From the NCBI GenBank assembly GCA_030550225.1, contig JAUQPV010000001.1, forward strand, positions 1-54,771: a stretch of DNA of 54,771 nucleotides, read 5' to 3'. Made by a program: the position numbers and the translations under genes. This DNA is from Acidobacteriota bacterium (lineage in GTDB: Bacteria > Acidobacteriota > HRBIN11). Each line of letters opens with the position of its first letter. Position 1 is the first letter of the stretch. Shown here one piece after another: positions 41,647-50,395 of the stretch. Under the pieces are notes generated by a model. The model was not told the origin of the DNA and made no database searches. It was given only the letters and a program-made list of their open reading frames with translations.

Positions 41647-43115
41647 GGCTTCAATCTCTTGTCCCGGGACCGGGCCTCGATCTGCCGGATCTTGAGGTAC
41701 AGGGCGATGACCAAGAGCGTGATCCACAGCGTGGCGAAAGCAAAGCCCTTCCGGCGGAAGTCAAATTCGGCCAAGGCCCGCTGACCTGCCGTTCGGGCTT
41801 GCTCGGCGGTCTGAACGGCCGGCTCGACGACCTTCTGGACCTCGGCGGGGTCCGACGTGTGGACGACCGTCCGGGCCTTCAAGTAGGCGTTGTGGACATC
41901 CCGGAGTTGAAACCAGGCGTCGGCCACGTCCATGCCCTTCTGTTCGGCGGCCGTCAGGAGGCGCCGGGCCTCCTCTTCCAGTATGACCAGACGTCGAATC
42001 GTTTCATACATCATACGGGCCACTTGGGTGCCCTTGTCGTCCATCGAGTGGCACTTTCGGCACATGAAGACAGGGGCCTCGGGCTGGAGCTGGTCGAGGG
42101 ACGTCGTCGGGACCTCGTGATTACCGTGGCAGGCTTCGCACTGCGGGAGGCCCTTCTTTTCGAAGGCGGCCGCGTGGGGACTCTTGCTGAAGTACTCGGC
42201 ATTCAGGGTATGACAGAGGCCGCACACGTGGGAGAGCGTCTGCACGCCAGGCGGCATGGCGCCGTGGTTGCCGTGGCAGTCGTTGCAGGCCGGGGCCCCC
42301 GTGTCGTGTTTCTCCAGGAGGGCCCGGCCGTGGGCCGTCGAAGCGTAGAGGTCGTATTGATTCGTCGGAATCCCGTAAGGCTTCATGTATGCAGGGTCGC
42401 TGTGGCACCGGGCGCACATGATGGGCACGTTGACGGCGTACACGCTGGACCGGGGGTCCTTCGGGGGATAGATGGTATGGGCCGTGTGACAGTCCGAACA
42501 GGTGGCGACCCGGGTGTCACCCTGCTGGAGCCGCTGACCGTGACGGCTCGTCCAATACTTCTCCAGTTGGTCCGTCGGGAGGGCCGGATTAAACTTCCGC
42601 ATGTAGGCAGGGTCGGCATGACATCGAGCGCACAAGAAGACCTCCCGGGTCGGGTAGGTCGGCGACTGGGGGTCCCGGCTGGAGCGAATCTCATGGACGT
42701 CGTGACAACTGACACAGGTCGCCACGTCGGCCTTTCCGTGCACGCTGGTCTCAAAGCGTTGGAACTGGATGGTATCGATCGAACTGGCCCACTGGGCCAT
42801 CCGGGATTCGTTCGCGTGGCAGGCGTTGCAGGTCTGCGTGATCTGAGCGCCCTTGGGAACGCCGATATACCCCTTCTTGGGGTCCATCGCCGCGTCCATA
42901 TCGGCCTGGGTCGGGTCGCCGCCGTGACAGCCGGCGCAGGAGATGCCTTTCTGGAAATGAACGTCATTGACATACTTCTGGGAAGGGGTGTCTTCCAAGA
43001 GCTCCCGATGACAGGTCCGACACTGGTCCTGCGTCTGCGCCTGCCCGGTTTGCAGGCCGCCGCCTAAGACCAACGCCAAGACCCCGACGATGACCCAAAT
43101 GCCAAAGCGCTGCAT
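41643..43115 (-). CDS. 11-haem cytochrome c with C-terminal membrane anchor
   Basis: The 490-residue protein has a signal peptide (IWVIVGVLALVLGGGLQTGQAQ), eleven CxxCH motifs (CRTCH, CAGCH, CNACH, CVSCH, CARCH, CSDCH, CARCH, CNDCH, CGLCH, CEACH, CRKCH), a helical region rich in Ala/Glu, and one transmembrane helix near the end (FAFATLWITLLVIALYLKI). It is therefore a periplasmic cytochrome held at the inner membrane. The stretch VCGLCHTLNAEYFSKSPHAAAF resembles VCGLCHTRSMEMFLQSPHARAF in the 27-haem protein, so the two are paralogues. ATG 43115 is chosen at the signal peptide. Its probable role is electron acceptor for the Rieske/cytochrome b pair encoded just upstream. Confidence 0.9.
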   Translation of the reverse strand: MQRFGIWVIVGVLALVLGGGLQTGQAQTQDQCRTCHRELLEDTPSQKYVNDVHFQKGISCAGCHGGDPTQADMDAAMDPKKGYIGVPKGAQITQTCNACHANESRMAQWASSIDTIQFQRFETSVHGKADVATCVSCHDVHEIRSSRDPQSPTYPTREVFLCARCHADPAYMRKFNPALPTDQLEKYWTSRHGQRLQQGDTRVATCSDCHTAHTIYPPKDPRSSVYAVNVPIMCARCHSDPAYMKPYGIPTNQYDLYASTAHGRALLEKHDTGAPACNDCHGNHGAMPPGVQTLSHVCGLCHTLNAEYFSKSPHAAAFEKKGLPQCEACHGNHEVPTTSLDQLQPEAPVFMCRKCHSMDDKGTQVARMMYETIRRLVILEEEARRLLTAAEQKGMDVADAWFQLRDVHNAYLKARTVVHTSDPAEVQKVVEPAVQTAEQARTAGQRALAEFDFRRKGFAFATLWITLLVIALYLKIRQIEARSRDKRLKP

Positions 43116-43130
43116 GATTTCGACCCTTCG

Positions 43131-43300
43131 AGCAATCGGTGTTGGGGGCTGGGTGTTGGGTCCAAGGAGACTACAGACCCCAGACCGAACGGAGTCGTCG
43201 GAATAGCCCGTCTCAGGACGAAGCGAACCTGACCCCCGGAATAGGTCGGTGGTCAGTCGTCCGTGGTCTTTCATACCAAATACCTACCACCCGACATCTC
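43131..43300 (-). repeat. Palindromic ~150-180-bp repeat element, copy 2 (inverted)
   Basis: Read on the minus strand it matches 37121-37304: shared exact words include ggtatgaaagacc, ggttcgcttcgtc and gactccgt. Its ends again carry the gggtgttggg/acccaacaccc family in inverted orientation. It lies in the gap between a cytochrome b gene and the 11-haem gene. Just to the right, about 43311-43380, a separate dyad of the GACGCC hairpin family occurs. Confidence 0.7.
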
Positions 43301-43386
43301 CATCCAGTATCGTGACGCCGTGATGAAGTCCACCCCAGGCCGTCGCCGGAGCGAACGGCCCGGGATCGGCGTCGTCACGACGCCTC

Positions 43387-44454
43387 CTATGACCGGAAGC
43401 CCCATAGCGTCATCGTAGCAATATAGACAAGCACGATCCATCCGATGAGATGAGCGATTTCATTCCGATACTTGCCGAGCCGCCCCTCCCAGAAGGGCAC
43501 CGTCATCCACAAGAGGCCGCCGAGCGTGAAAAACAAGACACCCACGAACTCCCCCTCCAGGAAGAAGACCTTCGCCGGCAGGATCTTCAGGGTCTGATAC
43601 ATAAACAGAAAGTACCACTCGGGCTTGATCCCTGGCGGCGCCGGCGCAAAGGGGTCGGCCTTCGGACCCAACTCCCACGGATAAAAGACGGCCAAAAAGG
43701 CCAGGACATTCAAAACGATCAGCCACAAGAGGAGGTCCCGGAGCAAGAAGTTCGGAAAGAAAGGCATCCGCCGCTTCTCCGACTCGGGTCGCCCGGCCCA
43801 GGACTCGGGTTCGGCGATGCCCTGCCGCTGGATGAACAGCAGATGGAGGGTCAGCAGGATGGTGAAGATGCCCGGCAGGAGCGCTACATGCAGGCCGAAA
43901 AAGCGGGCCAGGGTCGCCCCGCTGACCTCCTCACCGCCCCGGAGGATTCGGACTAATTCATGACCGATGGCCGGGACCGAGCCGACAATTTCGGTCCCGA
44001 CCCGTGTCGCAAAGAAAGCCAACTGGTTCCAGGGCAGGAGGTACCCCGTGAAGCCGAAAAACAGAGCCAGCACCAGGAGGAGAAAGCCGCTGACCCACGT
44101 GAGCTCCCGGGGCTTTCGATAGGCTCGCGTGAAGTACACGCTAAACATGTGAATGAAGACCGTCAGGATCATCAGGTTGGCGCCCCAACTGTGAATGGAC
44201 CGGATCAGCCATCCGAACCGGACCTGGGACATGATGAAGCGTACGCTCTCGTAGGATGCGTCCTCGCCGACCCGGTAGTACATCAAGAGCAGGATGCCCG
44301 TCGTCACTTGGACCAAAAAAAGGAAGAGGCTGACGCCACCAAAATAGTACCAAATGGTGTGCCGGTGCATGGGCACGTACTTGTGGGACATGAATTCGAC
44401 GAGGGCCTGGAGTTGATATCGCTCGTCCAGCCACCGATAGATGCGCCGCCACAT
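43387..44454 (-). CDS. Cytochrome b (bc-complex type), first copy
   Basis: The 355-residue membrane protein is a full-length cytochrome b/subunit IV-type quinol oxidase subunit. It shows the N-terminal VPMHRHTIWYYFGG, helix II with paired His (IRSIHSWGANLMILTVFIHMF), GFTGYLLPWNQLAFFATRVGTE, helix IV with paired His (FFGLHVALLPGIFTILLTLHLLF), and the Qo motif PPGIKPEWYFLFMYQTLK, with the PEWY Glu intact. Length and motifs are ordinary for a catalytically competent bc-type subunit, unlike the second copy. It follows its Rieske gene by 270 bp of repeat DNA and precedes the 11-haem gene. GTG 44460 is an alternative start. Confidence 0.92.
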   Translation of the reverse strand: MWRRIYRWLDERYQLQALVEFMSHKYVPMHRHTIWYYFGGVSLFLFLVQVTTGILLLMYYRVGEDASYESVRFIMSQVRFGWLIRSIHSWGANLMILTVFIHMFSVYFTRAYRKPRELTWVSGFLLLVLALFFGFTGYLLPWNQLAFFATRVGTEIVGSVPAIGHELVRILRGGEEVSGATLARFFGLHVALLPGIFTILLTLHLLFIQRQGIAEPESWAGRPESEKRRMPFFPNFLLRDLLLWLIVLNVLAFLAVFYPWELGPKADPFAPAPPGIKPEWYFLFMYQTLKILPAKVFFLEGEFVGVLFFTLGGLLWMTVPFWEGRLGKYRNEIAHLIGWIVLVYIATMTLWGFRS

Positions 44455-44475
44455 AGTCACTACCCCACCGCTACA

Positions 44476-44721
<246 letters not shown>

Positions 44722-44724
44722 CCA

Positions 44725-45159
44725 TTAGGCCTCCCGCGTGACGTATACGTCGTCCCCCCGAACGACGACCTTCAGGGGCTCCAGGGGCCGCGGCGGGGGA
44801 CCGGCGATGTTGATACCGTTTAGGTCAAAACGCCCGTTGTGACAGGCGCACCAGATCAACTTCCAGTCCGGCCGGTACTGGACGATGCAGGCCAGATGCG
44901 TACAGGTCGCTGTAAAGGCCTTGAAGTCCCCAAACTCCGTCCGAATGAGGAGTACAGGCTCGTTCCCAAACCGGACGACCCGCCCCGAGTTGGGCTCAAA
45001 GTCGTCGACCTTCCCAACCTTGACGGCCGACAGCCGCGCCTCGGGGACCCGGGGCGGGATGATGTACTGAATAATGGGATATAAGACGGACGAAATCCAA
45101 CCGACGATACCCAGGCCGAGAAGCCAGTCGATGAAGCTTCGTCGGGTCACACCCCTCAT
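44725..45159 (-). CDS. Rieske [2Fe-2S] protein, first copy
   Basis: A 144-residue Rieske subunit has a twin-arginine-like N terminus (TRRSFIDWLLGLGIVGWIS) that serves as membrane anchor. The cluster ligands are in CTHLACIV and CACHNGRFDLNGIN, and the C-terminal GPPPRPLEPLKVVV is typical of bc/b6f Rieske proteins. ATG 45157-45159 follows GAGGGGGTGG. It precedes the PEWY-type cytochrome b gene and follows the small cytochrome c genes, giving a complete bc-type set. The arrangement suggests that quinol oxidation here passes electrons to the 11-haem cytochrome or the small cytochromes c. Confidence 0.93.
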   Translation of the reverse strand: MRGVTRRSFIDWLLGLGIVGWISSVLYPIIQYIIPPRVPEARLSAVKVGKVDDFEPNSGRVVRFGNEPVLLIRTEFGDFKAFTATCTHLACIVQYRPDWKLIWCACHNGRFDLNGINIAGPPPRPLEPLKVVVRGDDVYVTREA

Positions 45160-45200
45160 CGGCCACCCCCTCAAATATACCGCCGAGCGAATACGGAATA

Positions 45201-45340
45201 GGGTCCCGGGTGCCAGGTCCAGAGAAAAGGGGACTACAGATTACAAACGATGGACCCCACACCTGTAGGGTCTCAGGGACGAGGCCACCTGGTCCAACGA
45301 GACAAGGCCCCGGGTCCCTATCCTCCCGGGGCCGGCACCT
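45201..45340 (-). repeat. Probable third, diverged copy of the palindromic element
   Basis: The ends, gggtcccgggtgccaggtcc and its inverse ccggggccggcacctg, form an inverted repeat. Internal words ggactacaga and gtctcagggacga correspond to gagactacaga and gtctcaggacga in the element at 43131-43300, in the same order and spacing. Divergence is greater than between the other two copies, so homology is likely but not certain. Confidence 0.45.
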
Positions 45341-45346
45341 GAAGTG

Positions 45347-45718
45347 TCACTTCTTACCCTTCAGGGAGAACAGCCACTCGGCCAGGGTCTTGAGTTCCGC
45401 CTCCGTCCCCTTAAAGAGGACCTTATGCTTTTTGCCGTCCTTTTCGACCTTCTTCAGGAGGTAGTCCTGAATCCACTGGGCGCTCTCGACCTTCGAACCG
45501 ACGTCCGACAGGTCCGTCACCTTCGCTTCTGCTTCTTCTCCCTCAGCGGCCTTTTTCGCCTCGATGCCCTCGGCCTTGATGCTGTGGCACATCGTGCACT
45601 TGTACTTGGTGAAGAGCTCCTTGCCCGAGGCGGCCTTCTCCTGGGCCGTCGCCGCTCCCGTCAGGCCGACGACCAGGACGGCCGCCCATGCCATCCATGC
45701 CCACGATGCGATCCGCAT
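45347..45718 (-). CDS. Small monohaem cytochrome c (tandem copy B)
   Basis: A 123-residue periplasmic cytochrome has a signal peptide (SWAWMAWAAVLVVGLTGAATAQ) and one haem motif, KYKCTMCHSIKAEG. A charged region rich in Ala/Glu/Lys follows (EAKKAAEGEEAEAKV), then a C-terminal helix TLAEWLFSLKGKK. No clear axial Met is visible after the haem, so the second ligand is uncertain. It is the neighbour and close duplicate of the gene at 45850-46221: the mature proteins differ at one position (Tyr versus Trp in WIQD(Y/W)LLKK). Probable role: soluble carrier between the bc complex and other cytochromes. Confidence 0.9.
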   Translation of the reverse strand: MRIASWAWMAWAAVLVVGLTGAATAQEKAASGKELFTKYKCTMCHSIKAEGIEAKKAAEGEEAEAKVTDLSDVGSKVESAQWIQDYLLKKVEKDGKKHKVLFKGTEAELKTLAEWLFSLKGKK

Positions 45719-45849
45719 AAGTGAACCTCCCTTTGCTCTATATCATTTTTAAGGAATCTCTCAGACCCCCAGGAGTCATCCCGGCATCCTCCTCGCGGGC
45801 CGGACATGCCCTGAAAACGGGTGGAGCTGGGACCCGGGGACCTGAAGCG

Positions 45850-46221
45850 TCACTTCTTACCCTTCAGGGAGAACAGCCACTCGGCCAGGGTCTTGAGTTC
45901 CGCCTCCGTCCCCTTGAAGAGGACCTTATGCTTTTTGCCGTCCTTTTCGACCTTCTTCAGGAGCCAATCCTGAATCCACTGGGCGCTCTCGACCTTCGAA
46001 CCGACGTCCGACAGGTCCGTCACCTTCGCTTCTGCTTCCTCTCCTTCCGCGGCCTTCTTGGCTTCGATGCCCTCGGCCTTGATGCTGTGGCACATCGTGC
46101 ACTTGTACTTGGTGAAGAGTTCCTTGCCTGAAGCGGCCTTCTCCTGGGCCGTCGCCACACCGGCCAGGCCGACGACCAGGAGAGCCGCCCATAACATCCA
46201 TAACCATGATGCCATTCGCAT
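45850..46221 (-). CDS. Small monohaem cytochrome c (tandem copy A)
   Basis: This 123-residue protein has the same architecture as its downstream neighbour: a signal peptide (SWLWMLWAALLVVGLAGVATAQ), the CTMCH haem motif, an acidic/basic middle and a C-terminal helix. The two genes lie exactly 503 bp apart and the DNA is nearly identical through the mature part, while the signal peptides differ more. This suggests recent duplication or ongoing gene conversion. The upstream in-frame extension is repeat sequence and a terminator-like hairpin, so the ATG at 46221 is taken as start. A separate promoter in 46222-46400 is possible. Confidence 0.9.
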   Translation of the reverse strand: MRMASWLWMLWAALLVVGLAGVATAQEKAASGKELFTKYKCTMCHSIKAEGIEAKKAAEGEEAEAKVTDLSDVGSKVESAQWIQDWLLKKVEKDGKKHKVLFKGTEAELKTLAEWLFSLKGKK

Positions 46222-46231
46222 GGTGGCCCTC

Positions 46232-46392
46232 CTTCTTCCAGGATGCAAGGCGCAAGATGCAGGATAGGGACTTTGGATATCGATGAATCCCGGGCGTGGT
46301 ATCCGACATCCGGGCACCTCTCGTCGAAGCCTGGCTTTAGTCCCCTCCCCTCCTGCATCCTGTACCCTGCATCCCGCATCGTGCATCCCGAA
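46232..46392. repeat. GATGCAGGATAGG/TGCATCCCGCATC inverted words
   Basis: ggatgcaaggcgcaagatgc (from 46241) and, inverted, atcctgtaccctgcatcccg (from 46357) are degenerate members of the GAGATGCGAGATACG class. They flank ~90 bp without coding features, upstream of a small cytochrome c gene. Confidence 0.5.
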
Positions 46393-46404
46393 ATAAAAGA
46401 GCGG

Positions 46405-46434
46405 CCCCTTCCCGCACAGCCGTGCAGGAAGGGG
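46405..46434 (-). terminator. Strong hairpin after the porin gene, followed by T-rich sequence
   Basis: On the minus strand CCCCTTCC-GCAC pairs with GTGC-GGAAGGGG (46434-46405) around a 4-nt loop, with one internal mismatch. The following bases read ccgctcttttattt. It lies between the MtrB-like gene stop (46539) and the small cytochrome gene (46221), so the mtrA-mtrB transcript probably ends here, and the bc genes may have their own promoter. Confidence 0.6.
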
Positions 46435-46538
46435 GCGGGTAGTGGGGGGGGTGCTGGATTCCTTGCCTTCCCGACGACTCCGACGTCTACTCCATCGTCC
46501 CTCGACCAATGCTTCATTTCAACGGGAGTAACGGAGCA

Positions 46539-48869
46539 CTAAAACGTGTAGCTGACCTTCATGTAGAACACGGTGACGTTATAGCCCTTCAGTTGAGTCC
46601 CCATAAGGGTCGCCTCGTTGAACGCACCGGCCGCCGTGACCGGGATATACGCGAAGCCGACGGTACTCAGGTCGTCGTCGTAGCGGAACTTCTCCCAAAG
46701 GGCACCGAGCGTGTACGTCAGACCCCGCGTCACGCTATATCGGAGGCTGGCGTTCAAGACGTGGAACCGGACGTCATCGACCTGGTCGAAACTCACCGGC
46801 TCAAAGGGATTCGCATCGTTGGCCGATGTCCCGACAGGGCTCACGAAGGCGACGGCCCCATCGGACTTCGAGTACGTATAGGACACGTCCGCCGTCAGCT
46901 TCCGCGGCTTCAGCAGAACGGCCTGCAGGCCCCCGCCCAGGCTGTGGAGCTTGTCCTTCTCGTCGGACGTCCAGTTGCTGAGCGAATCTAGACCGGTTTC
47001 CCGCACATAGGGATCGCCGACACCGTTCCGAGCCCACTGCCGCACCTTCTGGCTGTTTTTGTACCCTTCGAAGCTATAGAAGGCAAACAGGCTGACTTGC
47101 TCCGTCAGCGCATAGTCAGCGTCGACGGAATAGACGGTCCGACGGTCGTTCAAGAGTCCAAAGGGGGAATCCCGGAAATTGTCCTTCCCGTAGACGACCG
47201 ATCCCGAGAGAGTCAGCTTGTCCGTAGGAGCCACCGAGACCATCCACAAGACGCTGTCCCGGTCCCGATTCGCCTGGTCGTATTTCCGCAGGAAGGGGAG
47301 TTGAGGCGGGTTCCTGACCTCCTCCTCACCCAGATGAGAGGCGATGAAGGGGATCATAAAGTCGTATTCGCCCCGCCGCCGGGAACGTTCGTAGGCGGCC
47401 CGGAGAGTCAACCAGGACAGGGGTGTCGTGTCGAGGGCAACCTTGAAGATGTTGTCGTCCTGCTCGGCGACCTCCCGGAAGACCCGGTCGGTCCGGATAA
47501 ACCGGTAGCCAAGCGTGAGCGTCGTCGATTTCCAGACGTCCAGACCCAGGTCTACCGAAAAGCTATTCTTCTTAAAGCCGGTCGGGATGTTGGCCGCCGG
47601 TTCGGGCTCCCAGACGGCGTCCACCCAGACGCGGCCCGGGAAGTGAATCTGTTCCGACTTGTTGTCCCAATGGTAGAAGTTGTACTTGAGTTTTAGGCGG
47701 GTGAATCGCAGGGGCTTGGACGTCAGCAACAGCTGAAGCTGGGTAACGTCAACCTTCAGGTCCGCCTGCTGGATGGGCAGACTGGCCTTATCCCAGGCGT
47801 CGAAGGGGACAGGCTCGCCGGGGACCCTGCTCGGGGCACCCTTGCGGATGGCCCGGTTGGTCGTGTAAGGGACTAAGGGGTCGTTCTGGGTCAGGCGCCC
47901 GAAGGAGGCCGTGGCCGAAAGCCGACTCTCGAGGGGGAGGTCCATCAGGACACCGCTGAATGAGAAGTAGTGCGCCCGGTTGTTGGGATACAGGTCGATT
48001 AGACCCGAGGCCGGCCCGGCCAGATAGGACTGGCGATAAGCCGTCGCCGTCGTGCTGTCCGTCGCCCGGTAGGGGTTCGCCCACGTCAGGGTGTCGATGT
48101 TGTTCGCGAAGTCCGAGAAATAGTAGCTGACGTTCACGAAGAGGGGCTTGCGGCCGTATTCGGCGGCGAGACGCACCTGGGTCGTGTCGTAGTCGATAGG
48201 CTCCGGGATTTCGACCACGTTGCCGAAGCCAAAGTTACCACTAAAGGGTCGTGTGCCCTCCCGTTTCTCGAAGCGGGTCTCCGCCGTCAGCCGGAAGGGG
48301 TCCCAGGCGACGACCTTCAGGTCGGCCCGGAAGGTCTTCCGAAAGAGGGCTTCATCGAAGGTCGCGGCCCCGGGTAGGTAGCCCAGGATGCGGCTGACCA
48401 GGTCCGTCGGCGACCGGGACGACTGCAAGTCACTTTGAAGCCGCGGACTCAACTGAAGATTACCAGTCCCGATGCCCGAAAACAGAGACTGGGCGTCAAA
48501 GGCAAACCGGTGGGGGATCTTGTCATAGGTCAGATCCAGCTTGAACCATCCGAACCGCTGACTGGTCAGTTGGAGGAGTTGGTCGTCCCGGGCGATATTC
48601 TTCGCCAGAGCCTCCAAGATGTAGGCACCCCGGCGGTACCGGACCATTACGTCGCCCCACGAGCCTGGCGGAAAGGCTCGGTACTCGGTGAACTTCGCCG
48701 AGTCCCGGAGATGGCTCACGGCGGCGGCTGTAACTTCCGTCTGGACCGTCACCGTGGGCTTGACTTCTTCTTGGAACTTCTCCTTCTCTTGGGCCCACCC
48801 ATAGGACACGATGGACGATAAGAGCAGGATTGTCCCCCCCATGACAAGAATTCTCGCACGTTCCGACAT
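46539..48869 (-). CDS. MtrB/PioB-family outer-membrane beta-barrel
   Basis: The 776-residue protein has a signal peptide (ILVMGGTILLLSSIVSYGWAQ) and alternating amphipathic strands throughout, ending in the outer-membrane signature aromatic residue (FYMKVSYTF). The overall pattern (DLTYDKIPHRFAFDAQSLFSG, WLTLRAAYERSRRRGEYDF, DVSYTYSKSDG) fits the decahaem-associated MtrB/PioB porin family, which sheathes a periplasmic decahaem cytochrome across the outer membrane. It lies 12 bp after the decahaem gene. I see no cysteine anywhere in the protein, so the CxxC found near the N terminus of Shewanella MtrB is missing. No outer-surface MtrC/OmcA-type cytochrome is next to it. Confidence 0.85.
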   Translation of the reverse strand: MSERARILVMGGTILLLSSIVSYGWAQEKEKFQEEVKPTVTVQTEVTAAAVSHLRDSAKFTEYRAFPPGSWGDVMVRYRRGAYILEALAKNIARDDQLLQLTSQRFGWFKLDLTYDKIPHRFAFDAQSLFSGIGTGNLQLSPRLQSDLQSSRSPTDLVSRILGYLPGAATFDEALFRKTFRADLKVVAWDPFRLTAETRFEKREGTRPFSGNFGFGNVVEIPEPIDYDTTQVRLAAEYGRKPLFVNVSYYFSDFANNIDTLTWANPYRATDSTTATAYRQSYLAGPASGLIDLYPNNRAHYFSFSGVLMDLPLESRLSATASFGRLTQNDPLVPYTTNRAIRKGAPSRVPGEPVPFDAWDKASLPIQQADLKVDVTQLQLLLTSKPLRFTRLKLKYNFYHWDNKSEQIHFPGRVWVDAVWEPEPAANIPTGFKKNSFSVDLGLDVWKSTTLTLGYRFIRTDRVFREVAEQDDNIFKVALDTTPLSWLTLRAAYERSRRRGEYDFMIPFIASHLGEEEVRNPPQLPFLRKYDQANRDRDSVLWMVSVAPTDKLTLSGSVVYGKDNFRDSPFGLLNDRRTVYSVDADYALTEQVSLFAFYSFEGYKNSQKVRQWARNGVGDPYVRETGLDSLSNWTSDEKDKLHSLGGGLQAVLLKPRKLTADVSYTYSKSDGAVAFVSPVGTSANDANPFEPVSFDQVDDVRFHVLNASLRYSVTRGLTYTLGALWEKFRYDDDLSTVGFAYIPVTAAGAFNEATLMGTQLKGYNVTVFYMKVSYTF

Positions 48870-48881
48870 GGCCTCCCTCCT

Positions 48882-49868
48882 TCAGCGGGCTAATATTTTG
48901 CCGGATGGATGGTTGCTTCCGTGGATTTGGGAATGGCAGTTCAGACAGTTCCGGTAGAAGGCTCGGTTGTTCAACGCTTGATACGCCGAGAGTCCCTGAG
49001 CGGCCTGCTGAGGATTCAAAGCATACAGCCTACCCGGGTGGCCGCTATTGGAATGACAACTCTGGCACAGGAAGGGCGTCTTCGACACCAAAAGCTTGGT
49101 ATGGGACGATCCATGCGGTGTGTGGCAAGTCCCACAGCTTTCCGTCGCCGGGGGGTGCTCCCACAGGAAGGGACCCCGCTTTTCCGCATGACACTCGTAG
49201 CACTTTTCATTGATCGAATTGGCGGCGATTAGCTTGTCGGTCACCGTACCGTGGGGGTTGTGACAGCTCGTGCACTCCATCCGGCCTTCCCGAACGGGAT
49301 GGTGAGAATTCTTGAGAATCTCGGCCTTCACCTGCTGATGACACGTCGTGCAGGTCTCGACCTCCGTCGGCTTGGCCAGATTCTTCGGATAGCCGCTATG
49401 GACGCTGTGGCAGTTCGTGCAGGCCAAATTCCGACTTTCGTGAGGACTCCCATGCCAGAGGGCGACCTTCGTCGTCATCGTCTCATGACAGCTCAGACAG
49501 ACAGCGTTCCGCTCCTCGACCGAGAGCTTCGACTTCGGACCCAGGACCCGAATCGAGACGTTGGCCGATCCCGTCGGAGCGGCGGAGCTGTCCCCATTCC
49601 CGGGGACTTCGCCGCCTTGCTCCTTCACGTGCGCCGCCCCGGGGCCGTGGCAGGTCTCGCACCCGAATTTGGCCTCCGGCGTGCGCTTGTCTTCCTTCAC
49701 GCCGTGGGTGGTCTGGATGTAACTCTGGTAGTACGGTGCGTGACACTCGCGACACGCCTGCGTGCCCACGTAGCCCTTCGCTGGGGGAGCTTCCTGGGCT
49801 GCCGGAACCGACGCCGTGAGGAGGAACCCGACCAGACATCCGATGAGGATGAAAATCTTTGGCTTCAT
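48882..49868 (-). CDS. Decahaem cytochrome c, MtrA/DmsE/PioA type
   Basis: A 328-residue periplasmic protein has a signal peptide (IFILIGCLVGFLLTASVPA) and ten CxxCH motifs: CRECH, CETCH, CLSCH, CTNCH, CTTCH, CTSCH, CYECH, CGTCH, CQSCH and CLNCH. This number, the size, and repeats such as CTSCHNPHG and CGTCHTPHG match MtrA/DmsE cytochromes, which sit inside an MtrB-type barrel. ATG 49868 follows GGAGGGGGCGG. It is first in the minus-strand cluster and immediately precedes the porin gene, the standard order for a porin-cytochrome conduit. Direction (electron export to minerals or uptake as in PioA) cannot be read from sequence. Confidence 0.92.
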   Translation of the reverse strand: MKPKIFILIGCLVGFLLTASVPAAQEAPPAKGYVGTQACRECHAPYYQSYIQTTHGVKEDKRTPEAKFGCETCHGPGAAHVKEQGGEVPGNGDSSAAPTGSANVSIRVLGPKSKLSVEERNAVCLSCHETMTTKVALWHGSPHESRNLACTNCHSVHSGYPKNLAKPTEVETCTTCHQQVKAEILKNSHHPVREGRMECTSCHNPHGTVTDKLIAANSINEKCYECHAEKRGPFLWEHPPATESCGTCHTPHGSSHTKLLVSKTPFLCQSCHSNSGHPGRLYALNPQQAAQGLSAYQALNNRAFYRNCLNCHSQIHGSNHPSGKILAR

Positions 49869-50310
49869 CACCGCCCCCTCCATTCCCTAAAATCGGATGG
49901 TCTCTGTATCCTACAATTTCCGTTCCAAACCCCCTGAAAGTCGGGGTGCCGGGCCGTAGGAAGCGCATCGGGTGGAAATAGGCAGGTCGGCCGATCATGG
50001 CTCATAGCGGATGGCTTAGAGTCCTATGAGCTATGACCTATGAGTGCATCCGAGCCGTTCGGTTCGTGAAAACCCGCATGGATTCGGCTTTTCCGACCCT
50101 TCGAAAAATCGGTGCTCGGTGCTGGGTGTTGGGTGTTGGGTGTTGGGTTCTTGAAAAAGGGACCTAACACCTAACACCGAGCACCCAGCACCCAACACCC
50201 ATTCTGTCTGAAAAATCGTGCTTCCCGGCCCATGGAAAAGGCCGTCCCGACGCCATTCTCCCGAACCGAACGGCCTTACTAAGCTATCTGCCTCCGTCCC
50301 TTGCCTGCGC

Positions 50311-50336
50311 GAAATCACCCATAGGTGGGTGATTTC
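50311..50336. repeat. Perfect 11-bp hairpin with TAGG loop
   Basis: GAAATCACCCA (50311-50321) and TGGGTGATTTC (50326-50336) are perfect complements separated by four bases. No T-run follows on either strand, so it is more likely an operator or RNA structure than an intrinsic terminator. Confidence 0.6.
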
Positions 50337-50395
50337 ACCCGCGGTCCTACGGAAGGGGCGAGCCAATTGCTTTGTTGTGATCGGAGTGGACGCCA

